In this document: positions 53,636 to 62,621 of the stretch, piece by piece
Layout of the letters: every line of letters begins with the position of its first letter
Numbering within the stretch: position 1 is the stretch's first letter
Assembly: GCA_016715965.1 (NCBI GenBank)
Contig: JADJXG010000001.1
Location: forward strand, 928,501-992,500
Direction: 5' to 3'
From: Saprospiraceae bacterium
GTDB lineage: Bacteria; Bacteroidota; Bacteroidia; Chitinophagales; Saprospiraceae
Length of the DNA stretch: 64,000 bases
Made by a program: the position numbers and the translations under genes
The notes under the pieces: model-generated
What the model was told of the DNA's origin: nothing
What the model saw: the letters and a program-made list of their open reading frames with translations, nothing else
The model's database searches: none

Positions 53636-54535
53636 ATGCATATTATCAGGCTTTTTGCCATTCTTCTGGGCCTTGTGACAGGGAAAGGGCAAGAAGCTTA
53701 TTGCCAGCCGTCCAATCCTTTTGAGCTAAGGAATTCTAGCGATCAGCCAAGGATCCAGTCTGATTCGGTCTCATTGGATTCTGTATCATTCAATCCCTTC
53801 GAGCTTAGACCCTCTTTTGCGACATCAGATCAGCCGGTGGGATTAAGCAGCATTAGCGCCATCCTGAAAAGGGTGGGCGATACCCCGGCAAACCCCTCTG
53901 AAGTCAAAAATTTTCTTTTCTGGTTGTTGCTTTTTCTGACTTTCTTATTGGCCATCGCGCTCAATCTCAACCGCAGTTACGTCAACAAGCTTTACCAAAG
54001 CAATTTTAACCTGAATCTGGCCAGTGTGATGTTTCGGGAGAGCCGCGAGGATTCCCGATTGATCACATTTATCCTGTACGGCTTGTATTTTGCAGGCCTG
54101 AGTGTGTTTATCTTTTTGTCCTATAATTTACTCATAGGACCCATACATTATTATTTTTTGGTATATATAACATTTTTTATAACATCTATTTATGTAATAA
54201 GACACCTTAGCTTAAAATTGCTTGGATGGGTTTTTGGGATACAGAAAGAGACCGAAAGGTATTTATTCAACATTGTCAGTTTTGGATGTCTTTTTAGTTT
54301 ACTGTTGATTCCTTTGGATTTTGTGCTCAGTTTTGCAAAAGAAGAATTTACAGAAAAGCTAATATTTTGGGTATTTGGCTTGTTTGTGTTGGCTTACCTT
54401 TTCAGACAGGCAAAAGAAGTATTGTTGGCGGCTAACTTATGGCGAAATTCTATTGTTCATTTTTTGTTGTACCTTTGCACCTTCGAAATCGCCCCCTTCT
54501 TGCTGTTGTATGAGATCATTCGTAGAACAAGCTGA
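53636..54535 (+). CDS. DUF4271 membrane protein
   Basis: 299 aa. A signal-like N-terminus and a polar region with a repeated NPFEL(R) motif are followed by about seven to eight membrane helices (from FLFWLLLFLTFLLAIALNL to YEIIRRTS). DUF4271 is a Bacteroidota-specific family, often encoded just before hemD; its function is unknown to me. Starts 1 nt after the response regulator stop. Confidence 0.88.
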   Translation: MHIIRLFAILLGLVTGKGQEAYCQPSNPFELRNSSDQPRIQSDSVSLDSVSFNPFELRPSFATSDQPVGLSSISAILKRVGDTPANPSEVKNFLFWLLLFLTFLLAIALNLNRSYVNKLYQSNFNLNLASVMFRESREDSRLITFILYGLYFAGLSVFIFLSYNLLIGPIHYYFLVYITFFITSIYVIRHLSLKLLGWVFGIQKETERYLFNIVSFGCLFSLLLIPLDFVLSFAKEEFTEKLIFWVFGLFVLAYLFRQAKEVLLAANLWRNSIVHFLLYLCTFEIAPFLLLYEIIRRTS

Positions 54536-54562
54536 AGGTCAGGCAACAAAATGCCGCCGTAA

Positions 54563-55354
54563 ATGCCAAAACAAACGACGACCATTGCACATCAGGAAGA
54601 CGCTCAGAGAATAAGGAAGGTCAATTCCATTCTTATTTCCCAACCAAAGCCGGAGAGATCCCCTTATTTCGACCTTGAAGAAAAATACAAAATTCAGGTG
54701 GATTGGAGAAGTTTCATTCAAGTGGATCCGCTTCCTGAAAAAGAATTTCGAAGACAGCGCATCAGACCGGAAGATTTCCCCTGTGTTATTTTTACCAGTA
54801 AAAATTCGGTGGACCACTATTTCAGGGTTTGTGAAATGATGCGGTCTAGAATTTCGGAATTGACCAAATACTTTTGTGGTACGGAGGCGATCGCCAATTA
54901 TCTTCAAAAGTTTATCATCTATCGCAAAAGAAAGGTTTTCCACGGCACCAGAAACATTTCTGATTTGTCCAATTATTTCAACAAGCACAAGGATGCCGGC
55001 ACTTTTCTATTGCCTTGCTCTGATACGGGCAAAAACGATGGGGCTGAATTTCTTAAAACCACCAAAATCAAATTTTACGAGAGCGTAATGTACCGTACGG
55101 TAAGTGCGGATTTATCAGATCTGAAGGACATTAAATACGATATTTTGGTTTTTTTCAGCCAGCTGGACATTAAATCCCTTTTTGACAATTTTCCGGATTT
55201 TGAACAGGGGCCGACCAGAATCGCTGCATTTGGCAACAGCACCGCAAAAGCGATCGAAGATGCAGGATTAATTTGTGACATCAAAGCACCCACCCCGGAA
55301 AATCCTTCTATGACCATGGCTCTTCAGGCGTATTTAAAGCAATCAAACAAGTAG
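54563..55354 (+). CDS. hemD: Uroporphyrinogen-III synthase
   Basis: 263 aa. The weakly conserved HemD fold: SILISQPKPERSPYFDLEEKY, PCVIFTSKNSVDHYFRVCE, FLLPCSDTGKNDGAEFLKTTKIKF, YDILVFFSQLDIKSLFDNF and IAAFGNSTAKAIEDAG. It closes and inverts ring D in heme synthesis. Placement after DUF4271 is typical for Bacteroidota. It follows a gene run with heme-containing proteins, but that may be a coincidence. Confidence 0.9.
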   Translation: MPKQTTTIAHQEDAQRIRKVNSILISQPKPERSPYFDLEEKYKIQVDWRSFIQVDPLPEKEFRRQRIRPEDFPCVIFTSKNSVDHYFRVCEMMRSRISELTKYFCGTEAIANYLQKFIIYRKRKVFHGTRNISDLSNYFNKHKDAGTFLLPCSDTGKNDGAEFLKTTKIKFYESVMYRTVSADLSDLKDIKYDILVFFSQLDIKSLFDNFPDFEQGPTRIAAFGNSTAKAIEDAGLICDIKAPTPENPSMTMALQAYLKQSNK

Positions 55355-55367
55355 CAGTCAGCGCTGT

Positions 55368-56009
55368 TTGAATGAAGTGTTGTCTCCAAAATTGATAGAA
55401 GACCTTGGCTACCGGCTGACAGAGCCTTTGCCCGGATACGAAGCCCATCAGGAAGTGGCACCGCTGCCCCATCTATTGAGAGAACCCATGCCTTCTGAGC
55501 ACAACCAGGCTTCTGTGATGATCCTATTGATGGGATCGGGGAATCGGGGATTTTTTCCACTCATCAAAAGACAAAGTCACCCTTCAGATCCACATACGGA
55601 TCAGATAGGTCTTCCAGGTGGTAAAAAAGAAATTTCGGATCCCAATCCCGCCTTTACAGCTCTTAGAGAAACCCAGGAAGAAATAGGCATTCCTTCTGAT
55701 AAAATCTATTTGGTGGGTGCTTTATCACCCATTTATATCCCGGTCAGTAAATACCTGGTCAGTCCATTTATTGGCTGGTGCGAAGAAGAGCTGGAGTTCA
55801 AGCTACAGGAGAGCGAGGTGAAAGACATCTTTCGATGTCCTGTCACGCACATGGTTCAATCCGAATTATTCTCTCACCGCACCTTAAAGACCAGTTATTC
55901 TCCTGCTTTGAAGGTAGCCGGTTTTGAACTTGAAGGAACCTGGGTCTGGGGCGCAACAGCAATGATTTTGAGTGAATTCAGACAAGTGATGACTCAGGTC
56001 AGCAAATAG
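55368..56009 (+). CDS. NUDIX hydrolase, CoA pyrophosphatase-like
   Basis: 213 aa. The NUDIX box is in LPGGKKEISDPNPAFTALRE followed by TQEEIGI, with the UPF0035-like spacing of CoA/NADH pyrophosphatases such as NudL. PLIKRQSHPSDPHTDQIGLPGG precedes it. The substrate is likely CoA or a nucleotide. The start is uncertain: a TTG at 55368 or a GTG at 55377, since no ATG occurs before residue 40. It lies 13 nt after hemD and probably ends the operon. Confidence 0.88.
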   Translation: MNEVLSPKLIEDLGYRLTEPLPGYEAHQEVAPLPHLLREPMPSEHNQASVMILLMGSGNRGFFPLIKRQSHPSDPHTDQIGLPGGKKEISDPNPAFTALRETQEEIGIPSDKIYLVGALSPIYIPVSKYLVSPFIGWCEEELEFKLQESEVKDIFRCPVTHMVQSELFSHRTLKTSYSPALKVAGFELEGTWVWGATAMILSEFRQVMTQVSK

Positions 56010-56448
56010 AAAGCAATCCATAATGGCACTTGCCCCAAGATCAATGCTTTTGTAATAGGTTTTGAAAAAAAATGTCGGATCTCACCCAAATTCGCGGGTT
56101 TGACCACCCTCAACGACAAAGCCGGGATGAATTCTTTTCAATTGGAAGGAATCAATGTATTAACCCAAACCCCTACAATTTACACCCGGATATAATTCCA
56201 TTGGCCCAACAAAATTTTAAGTAGCTGAGGAGGGGTCGTTTTTATTTCTTAAATATGGATGGAAGATATTTATATATAATATTTTACAATATATAATTAT
56301 ATGGATTACAATTATTATAATTTACATGCCAATCTCCTGAACCCTTCTCATCCATCTCTTGAAATTAAATATGGAAGACTGACCATTTTCAAAACAAAAA
56401 AATTTGCAATTCGAAATGAAACCATACATTTGCCCATAAATAGATTTT
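56010..56448. other. Intergenic region with AT-rich tract
   Basis: 440 bp. A 50-codon frame at 56072-56224 has no recognised similarity. The segment 56253-56330 is almost only A and T. The right end carries the YceI promoter. No RNA gene recognised. Confidence 0.55.
56403..56432 (+). promoter_or_regulatory. Promoter of the YceI operon
   Basis: TTTG (56403-56406), an 18-nt spacer and TACATTTG (56425-56432) fit the consensus very well. The ATG is 16 nt downstream of the -7 box. Confidence 0.7.
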
Positions 56449-57069
56449 ATGGATAAACAATTGATGATTTTCCGTTTTCCAAAAATCTCCCTTTTTGTCC
56501 TACTTTTTGGTGGTTTTATTTCTTTCGGTCCTCTGGACCTATTGGCTCAAAGTTCCTATTCTATCGTTGAGCACAAAATTCAACTGTTTGGTACCTCCAA
56601 TGTACACGATTGGATTTTGAATGTCGAAAGCACAAAAGGCAGTGGTAATTTCCATATAGAATCCAATCAACTTAAAAAAATCAACCACTTCAAGTTTGAA
56701 ATACCGGTGTTGAAAATCAAAAGTGAGAGAAAGAGCAAAACCATGGATGAAAAAGTGTACAGTGCCCTCAAGAGCCAAAGTGCGCCATTGATCCAATTCG
56801 AATTGAAAGAGATCAAAAATATGATTCCTTCCAATCAAGATCAAATCCTCACTGCAACCGGCATGTTGACCATTGCGGGTGTCAGCAGGACGGAAGATCT
56901 GGTCATATTAACCCAAAATAATTCCAACGGACAGATTACTTTCTCGGGTAAGAAAAAGGTATACATGAGAGATTATCAGATTGAGCCACCCAAAGCACTT
57001 TTAAATGCACTTACCACTGGAAATGAAGTGGTGGTGGATTTTAAAATCGTCATGAGTAAATCAAATTAA
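56449..57069 (+). CDS. YceI family periplasmic protein
   Basis: 206 aa. The signal peptide ends LDLLAQ. The lipocalin-like YceI fold is marked by VEHKIQLFGTSNVHDWILNVES, MDEKVYSALKSQSAPLIQFEL, ATGMLTIAGVSRTEDLVI and TFSGKKKVYMRDYQIEPPKALL. YceI proteins bind isoprenoid or other lipids. It is first in a three-gene set with an outer-membrane barrel and a second, diverged YceI-like protein. Confidence 0.9.
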   Translation: MDKQLMIFRFPKISLFVLLFGGFISFGPLDLLAQSSYSIVEHKIQLFGTSNVHDWILNVESTKGSGNFHIESNQLKKINHFKFEIPVLKIKSERKSKTMDEKVYSALKSQSAPLIQFELKEIKNMIPSNQDQILTATGMLTIAGVSRTEDLVILTQNNSNGQITFSGKKKVYMRDYQIEPPKALLNALTTGNEVVVDFKIVMSKSN

Positions 57070-57094
57070 TCTTCAAACAAAAAATTTCTACTTT

Positions 57095-58501
57095 ATGAAA
57101 AAAATGAAAATCCTTGCGTCTACAGGACTATGCCTTTTATTGGCAGGAACCGTTCATTCACAGAATTCCGACCTTCAATACTTCAGGTCATGGAACAAAA
57201 ATGGCATCAATGTTTTTGAACCTTCTAAAACAGATGAACAACCAGAATTTACCGGTTTGAAATTGAGAATTGGAGCTGGCTTTAGTCAGGAATTGCAAAG
57301 TTTAACCCACTCCAACACGCCGGTATATGTTCCGGAAAGTCAAACCAATCCAATCAACAAAAACCTGTTGTATGGAACCTCGGCAACCGATTCCACAGAA
57401 GCGACTTTGAGGGGCTTTAATACCGCCATGGCTAATTTATACATTGACGCCCAATTGGCTGATGGTATAAGGGTCAGTGTTGAATCCTATATGTCTTCCA
57501 GACACCACAATGAATTTTGGGTGAAAGGCGGTTATATACAGTTGGACAAATTGCCGATGTTTGGTAATCCTGAATGGTTTAGCAAATATCTTCGTTTGAA
57601 ATTAGGACATTTCCAACCCAATTTTGGCGACATGCAGTTCAGAAGAACCGATGGTGGAAACTCCATGTTCAATCCATTTGTAGAGAATTATATTTTGGAT
57701 GCATTCACCACTGAAATCGGTGGAGAGCTTTATGCTTTTCCAATGAAAGGCCTTATGTTGATGGCTGGTATGACAGGAGGTACCCTTCATGGTAATATTG
57801 ACAATTCCCAGGCCAAACCAGCTCCTTTTACCTTTGATAAGACAGAGACCAAACCCGCATTTCTCGGTAAAATTGCCTACGACAATACGACGAACGATTT
57901 TAGATATCGACTTTCATTATCAGCCTATCACAATGCCGGAAGCCCCAATCAAACTCTGTATTATGGTGACAGAGCAGGTTCCCATTATTTTATGGTGATG
58001 GAACAAAACCGTTCTACCATTCGTGTAGATGGCATTGATGTAGGAATTGGCCAAAGTACTTACAGAAACAACAAAGATTCCGGAAGATATCTCCCGGTTT
58101 TTAATAGCAAAGTCAGCACATTTATGGCCAATGCTTTTCTTAAATACAAAGGTATTGAAGGATTTTTTACTTACGAATCTGCCAGCGGTAGAAGTTGGTT
58201 TGAGCCGGGTGATGCAAATCGCAATTGGAGCCAAATTGGAGCTGAACTGGTCTACAGATTTTTGGCCAATGAGCAGTGTTTTGTGGGAGGCAGATATGTA
58301 TCTGCAAGTGGAAGACCAATTTTTGGTCAATCAGATGTAAGCATTGACAGGATAGCTGTTTCTGCAGGATGGTTCCCATTGGATTATCTAATGATTAAAG
58401 CAGAATATGTAACTCAAACTTACAATGATTTTTCAGCTTTTAACCATGAAAACAATGGTAAATTTAGCGGCTTCGTCTTACAGGCTGCTGTCGGATTTTA
58501 A
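57095..58501 (+). CDS. Outer-membrane beta-barrel (porin-like) protein
   Basis: 468 aa. Signal peptide (ILASTGLCLLLAGTVHSQ). It has long alternating strands typical of porin-like barrels, for example LRIGAGFSQELQSL, GIRVSVESYMSSRH and LRLKLGHFQPNFGDMQFRR. It ends in a C-terminal aromatic residue (FVLQAAVGF) as BAM substrates do. No binding domain is recognised. It lies 25 nt after the YceI gene and 18 nt before the second YceI-like gene, so a shared lipid or quinone-related role is inferred. Confidence 0.8.
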   Translation: MKKMKILASTGLCLLLAGTVHSQNSDLQYFRSWNKNGINVFEPSKTDEQPEFTGLKLRIGAGFSQELQSLTHSNTPVYVPESQTNPINKNLLYGTSATDSTEATLRGFNTAMANLYIDAQLADGIRVSVESYMSSRHHNEFWVKGGYIQLDKLPMFGNPEWFSKYLRLKLGHFQPNFGDMQFRRTDGGNSMFNPFVENYILDAFTTEIGGELYAFPMKGLMLMAGMTGGTLHGNIDNSQAKPAPFTFDKTETKPAFLGKIAYDNTTNDFRYRLSLSAYHNAGSPNQTLYYGDRAGSHYFMVMEQNRSTIRVDGIDVGIGQSTYRNNKDSGRYLPVFNSKVSTFMANAFLKYKGIEGFFTYESASGRSWFEPGDANRNWSQIGAELVYRFLANEQCFVGGRYVSASGRPIFGQSDVSIDRIAVSAGWFPLDYLMIKAEYVTQTYNDFSAFNHENNGKFSGFVLQAAVGF

Positions 58502-58519
58502 TTACATTCTTGTGTTGGT

Positions 58520-59137
58520 ATGATATGGACCCTTGTGATTTTGTTGGGTATTTTGAATTCCAACAAAGATTTAGGTGTCTCTTCTAAAAATAACAATTTG
58601 CTTTCCGGCTGGATTCACATTCTGCCGGAAAGTAAATTGTCTTTAAGGGGAAAAACGAATCTCAATCAGTACACTTGTCATTGTCAGCCGACCAAATCCA
58701 CTTTCGAATTTTCCATAGAACAAAAAGAAAACACCTGCATTTTTAAGACGACCCAATTTGCCATCAATACCACGAATTTGGATTGTAAAAACAGATTGTA
58801 CAATTTCAACATTAAGAAAAGTCTGGAATCCAATAAATATCCAAACATTTACATTCACCTATTGGGTATAAAAGAAACAGGAACACCAAAATATATTTTT
58901 CCTTACACCTGGCATCAAATTGAAATTAGTACTTTGGTGATCATACGGGAAAAAGCCCTCATACAAAATGTGCCAGCGTTTGCCTTTAAAATATCAGACA
59001 AAAAATACCGTTTGCAGGGAAATCATTTGATGAGCATGAAAGAATATCAGATTTATCCGTCTGACCTCATGTTTGGAATGGTGAAAGTAGATGATGGTGT
59101 TGCGTTTCATTTTGACTTTTTGCTGGAGATTAGGTGA
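58520..59137 (+). CDS. Diverged YceI-like protein
   Basis: 205 aa. A short hydrophobic start (WTLVILLGIL) may be an exported leader but is weak. The body resembles YceI only at key points: the mid-part SLESNKYPNIYIHLLGI corresponds to the D-x(n)-YP-x-I block of the family, and the end HLMSMKEYQIYPSDLMFGMVKV matches its conserved closing block. It contains two CxC-type cysteines (CHC near residue 53) that are absent from the first YceI protein. Confidence 0.7.
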   Translation: MIWTLVILLGILNSNKDLGVSSKNNNLLSGWIHILPESKLSLRGKTNLNQYTCHCQPTKSTFEFSIEQKENTCIFKTTQFAINTTNLDCKNRLYNFNIKKSLESNKYPNIYIHLLGIKETGTPKYIFPYTWHQIEISTLVIIREKALIQNVPAFAFKISDKKYRLQGNHLMSMKEYQIYPSDLMFGMVKVDDGVAFHFDFLLEIR

Positions 59138-59186
59138 CCTGTAAAAGAGTATTACTTTCAGAAACCACAATATTTTCCTATACTTT

Positions 59187-60572
59187 TTATTTTATTCTAT
59201 AAATCAAACCTGATGAAAAAAAAATATTATAATAACTAAATGAAAATAATTTTTCTAAATTTACTCTTTGCATTGCCATTGGTTGAATTCCCAATTGAAA
59301 CTGAATTCCAAGAGATAAATCCAAATCAGTACTAAGTCTTCTACTAAAATTTACACTCGAAAACAAGTTGGTCCATTTAAATTTGTTAATTTCAACTGGA
59401 GAATTTATAGACGAAAATGGTTTGATCTTATTATCGGTATCGATGGTGTATCCACTTAGTTGCCCACCCATTAAAAATGAAGTACCTAGATCAATGGAAA
59501 TCCCTGTGCTATTTTTTGATACAAAATATCCAAACTTAATTGGAATTAAAAAATAAGTGTATTTGTTGAACACATTAAAATTCTCTGTCGAATGAATTGT
59601 TTTTTCGATTGTGCCTCCATAGTAATAATCAATTCCATTAATATTTTGAACTCTTGCTGAATCACTATAAATGTTAACTCTGCTTGTCGATACATTAGAA
59701 CCTTTCAAATTAGAAATAAATCTTTGAATTTCAATTCCACTAGTCATAAAGAAATTTGATTTAAAAATTCTGGAAACGGCAACTCCATGTGCGGTTGAAT
59801 AAAGATATTTCTCTTGACCATGCCTAAGTGCTTGCCAATTTATAGCAGGGTCAAACTGATCATTTCTCCAACCGACCCCACACGCATTTATAAATTGTAT
59901 GCATAACGCTTTTTTAAACCCATGATTATTGGTAACTGAATGATCAATTTGCTTGCCGAAAGTATCAGAATTGAGAGTGTCCACAAGGGGTAACAAGGAT
60001 TCTGAATTCTCCAAACTTTCAACATTCAGTGCGTTTATAATTTCCGAATCAAGCTTGTTGAATTCTAATTGTTCTAAATTGAATGAATCGCTCTCCTTTA
60101 CAACCTTTAAATGATTGATTCCAATTCCTTCTTCTAAATTTGATTTTTGTACTTGTTCTTGCAATAAAAAATCAATGTTCCGCCTATTTGTGAATTTTTC
60201 TCCAATCTCACTTTCAAATCCCATTTGTTCTAAATTCTTAAGATTGTTGAAAACAATATTTTTTCCAAAAATATTTTGAGGTACATTTTCTTTTCTAAGG
60301 CTAATACTTTCTCCTTCTCCACTCATTTGAGAAAATTGTTCTTCACTTTGCGCATAATTCAATGGATGAATTATCGCCCTTTCTTTATCTAACTTGCTTA
60401 CGAAGAAAATTGAACTAAGTAGAATGGTAAAAATAGATAAATAAAAAAAAATAAAAAATCTTCTTCTCCTTTTCTTTTTGTCTAAAGCTAAAGAAATATT
60501 TTTCCATACTTCTTGGTCATCCCAATTATACTCAAATTTATCTTGTTCATTTAGTTGTCTTTCCGAACTCAT
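59187..60572 (-). CDS. Sigma-linked membrane protein with barrel-like C-terminus
   Basis: 461 aa, third gene of an ECF sigma triad. The N-terminal 38 residues are polar and end in a KKKRRRR cluster. One membrane helix follows (about 39-58), which should put the rest in the periplasm. Residues 60-210 are polar with no known domain. The C-terminal 240 residues look like outer-membrane barrel strands (VAVSRIFKSNFFMTSGIEIQRF, FLIPIKFGYFVSKNSTGISIDLG, ending FFSSGLIYRIK). It may be an anti-sigma-like partner; that is inferred from the order of genes and topology. It lies 15 nt after the sigma gene. Confidence 0.75.
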   Translation of the reverse strand: MSSERQLNEQDKFEYNWDDQEVWKNISLALDKKKRRRRFFIFFYLSIFTILLSSIFFVSKLDKERAIIHPLNYAQSEEQFSQMSGEGESISLRKENVPQNIFGKNIVFNNLKNLEQMGFESEIGEKFTNRRNIDFLLQEQVQKSNLEEGIGINHLKVVKESDSFNLEQLEFNKLDSEIINALNVESLENSESLLPLVDTLNSDTFGKQIDHSVTNNHGFKKALCIQFINACGVGWRNDQFDPAINWQALRHGQEKYLYSTAHGVAVSRIFKSNFFMTSGIEIQRFISNLKGSNVSTSRVNIYSDSARVQNINGIDYYYGGTIEKTIHSTENFNVFNKYTYFLIPIKFGYFVSKNSTGISIDLGTSFLMGGQLSGYTIDTDNKIKPFSSINSPVEINKFKWTNLFSSVNFSRRLSTDLDLSLGIQFQLGIQPMAMQRVNLEKLFSFSYYNIFFSSGLIYRIK

Positions 60573-60587
60573 AATTTGTTCATTTAA

Positions 60588-61121
60588 TTATTTATTAAAT
60601 TGACACCATTCTTTTTCAAATGCTTTTCGCGCTCTGCAGATATTACTCCTTACGCTGGATTCCCGTATGTTTAATAATTTGGATAATTCAGAATAACTCA
60701 ACTCATCAAAAAAATGTAAATTCAATAATACAGCGTGTTTTTCACTTAATTTGTTGATTACCTTTTTGACCTCCTCAATTTTAAAATGTGACCAATTGAA
60801 CTGTATTGTTTCCAATTCTTCTAAACTCGTCTCTTCAAAATAAAAATTGCGCTTTTTCTTTTTAAGAAGTTGAAAATATTCATTTATCAAAATTCTATTG
60901 GACCAGGCTTCAAAATCACCCAGAGAGCTATTATACAAATGTATATTTTCAAAAATTTTTAAATATGTAGATTGAATAATATCTTTGGCATCAACACTAT
61001 TTTTACAGTATCTGGAGAGCGTTTTTTTCAATCTTTCAATTGTCAAAAAATACAATTGCTTCTGAGAATCACGGTGACCCTTCTTGCATTTATCAATAAT
61101 ATCAGATATACCTGTATTCAA
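60588..61121 (-). CDS. ECF-type RNA polymerase sigma factor
   Basis: 177 aa. Region 2 (VDAKDIIQSTYLKIFENIHLYN, then FEAWSNRILINEYFQ) and region 4 (LNLHFFDELSYSELSKLLNIRESSVRSNICRARKAF) are clear; region 3 is missing, as in ECF sigmas. The start is a TTG at 61121, 6 nt after the stop of the upstream lipoprotein gene. It probably redirects RNA polymerase to a small target set; the targets are unknown, but its own operon is the first guess. Confidence 0.93.
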   Translation of the reverse strand: MNTGISDIIDKCKKGHRDSQKQLYFLTIERLKKTLSRYCKNSVDAKDIIQSTYLKIFENIHLYNSSLGDFEAWSNRILINEYFQLLKKKKRNFYFEETSLEELETIQFNWSHFKIEEVKKVINKLSEKHAVLLNLHFFDELSYSELSKLLNIRESSVRSNICRARKAFEKEWCQFNK

Positions 61122-61127
61122 GCAGAT

Positions 61128-62621
61128 CTACTTGTTGTATATGTTGAAATAAATCTCCAAGGGCAATATACCCTGGTTAATGGTTGCAACACTACCGATA
61201 ATGTTTCCTTCTACATATCTCCCATTAATTCCTGTTATAGTTAGAATTACATCTTCCGGCTTGGTGATAAACGTTATTTCAAACACCACCCAACTATTAA
61301 AATTTGGATCTTTTGAACTCTTCCAAAGTTGTAAGTTATTAATAGCCTGCTCCCCCAATTTAAAATTTTCAACAGCAAAGTAAATCGTCTCCTTATAATC
61401 TCCAATTAAAGTGTCAAATCCAGTGGTTAGATGATCCAAGCCAGAATATGGATTATCTCCTCCAGATCTAAGATATCTGATTGGATCATTGCCCAGTTTA
61501 TAATAAAGTTCATCGGGATAATCAATTAAATCATAACAAAGCTTAACATCCAAAATTCCATTGGCACTGTTTAATTCGAATTTCCTCAATTCACCTTCAT
61601 AATCTAGGGTGCGTATTCGAATATAAAATCCATAATTCAAATTGGGTTTGCGGCAGCCTTCCAGATAAAACTCAAACTCTCCATTTGGACCAAAATTAAA
61701 ATTAGAATCAGTAAAAACAAAATGTGGGAAAAGCCCACCGTTTGTATCATTCCCCATCCTAATTCCAATAGCTCCATATAAAATACCTTTTTGAACTGGA
61801 GTTCCATCGCAAAATTGAGCTTTACCTTTAAATGTAATCATTATAAGGTCAATTTCAATATCATTTCTGAGAGGCACTTCATGATCGTTATCAAATTGAC
61901 CCAAAAAATTATACCTCCATCTATCCAACTCATTTGGTACAATATTTTGAAATTCTATGATGCATTGCTCAAATATATCATTGGAAAATCTCTGGTAATA
62001 TGAATTTAGATAAATATCCCGATCTTTAGGTACCAACAATTCAAAATAACCGTTTTCATCAGAATAGTCATGAACAGGTCCTTTCCCCCACAATAGGCTT
62101 GTAAACACTCGAAATTCCCAAAGTGCTGTAAACTTGACTCCCCGGACTGGAGTTCCATTGCTTAGTTTCGCGTATCCCCACAATTTAACATACCCAGTGT
62201 CAGATGGATTCTGCCAGATGACCGGTTCTTCTTTGACATCGGGTGTTTCTGCATTACCCATCAGAAGATTCGCAGTAATTTTTTCTCTTTTTGCCTCAGA
62301 AAATCGTCTATATTTTAAATCATATTCTTCTTTGTTAAATTCAAGCGTAACTGCTTGTTCCGGATCCAATGGAATGCTCTTAGTACTATAATACCCAAAT
62401 TGGTTTGTCCAAACCGACCCGGCTTTCCGATTGTTTTGAAAAGCTGTTATTAGCACATTGGGGAGAAGGACCCCGTCTATGTTTTTGATAGTTCCTTCAA
62501 TATTTACAGCTCCAATCTTTTTTGGAGAAGGATCTTCTTCATGAATATCAATTGAGATCTTATCCTTGTGGCAAGAAAAGAGGACTAGAGCTATTATCAG
62601 AAATAGATTTAAAGATTTCAT
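61128..62621 (-). CDS. Lipoprotein with carboxypeptidase-regulatory-like domains
   Basis: 497 aa. The lipobox is in FLIIALVLFSC (Cys17). At least two carboxypeptidase-regulatory-like (transthyretin-like) segments are visible: VNIEGTIKNIDGVLLPNVLITAFQNN to TNQFGYYSTKSIPLD, and KLWGYAKLSNGTPVRGVKFTALWEF to YSDENGYFELLVP. The C-terminal part (about 390-490) is a beta-rich region of unknown type. It heads the ECF sigma triad and probably serves as an envelope-exposed sensor or structural component; that is inferred. Confidence 0.8.
   Translation of the reverse strand: MKSLNLFLIIALVLFSCHKDKISIDIHEEDPSPKKIGAVNIEGTIKNIDGVLLPNVLITAFQNNRKAGSVWTNQFGYYSTKSIPLDPEQAVTLEFNKEEYDLKYRRFSEAKREKITANLLMGNAETPDVKEEPVIWQNPSDTGYVKLWGYAKLSNGTPVRGVKFTALWEFRVFTSLLWGKGPVHDYSDENGYFELLVPKDRDIYLNSYYQRFSNDIFEQCIIEFQNIVPNELDRWRYNFLGQFDNDHEVPLRNDIEIDLIMITFKGKAQFCDGTPVQKGILYGAIGIRMGNDTNGGLFPHFVFTDSNFNFGPNGEFEFYLEGCRKPNLNYGFYIRIRTLDYEGELRKFELNSANGILDVKLCYDLIDYPDELYYKLGNDPIRYLRSGGDNPYSGLDHLTTGFDTLIGDYKETIYFAVENFKLGEQAINNLQLWKSSKDPNFNSWVVFEITFITKPEDVILTITGINGRYVEGNIIGSVATINQGILPLEIYFNIYNK

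Noticed and set aside
56072..56224. 50-codon ATG frame between the NUDIX and YceI genes
   Set aside because: No family signature and no signal sequence; a chance open frame cannot be excluded.
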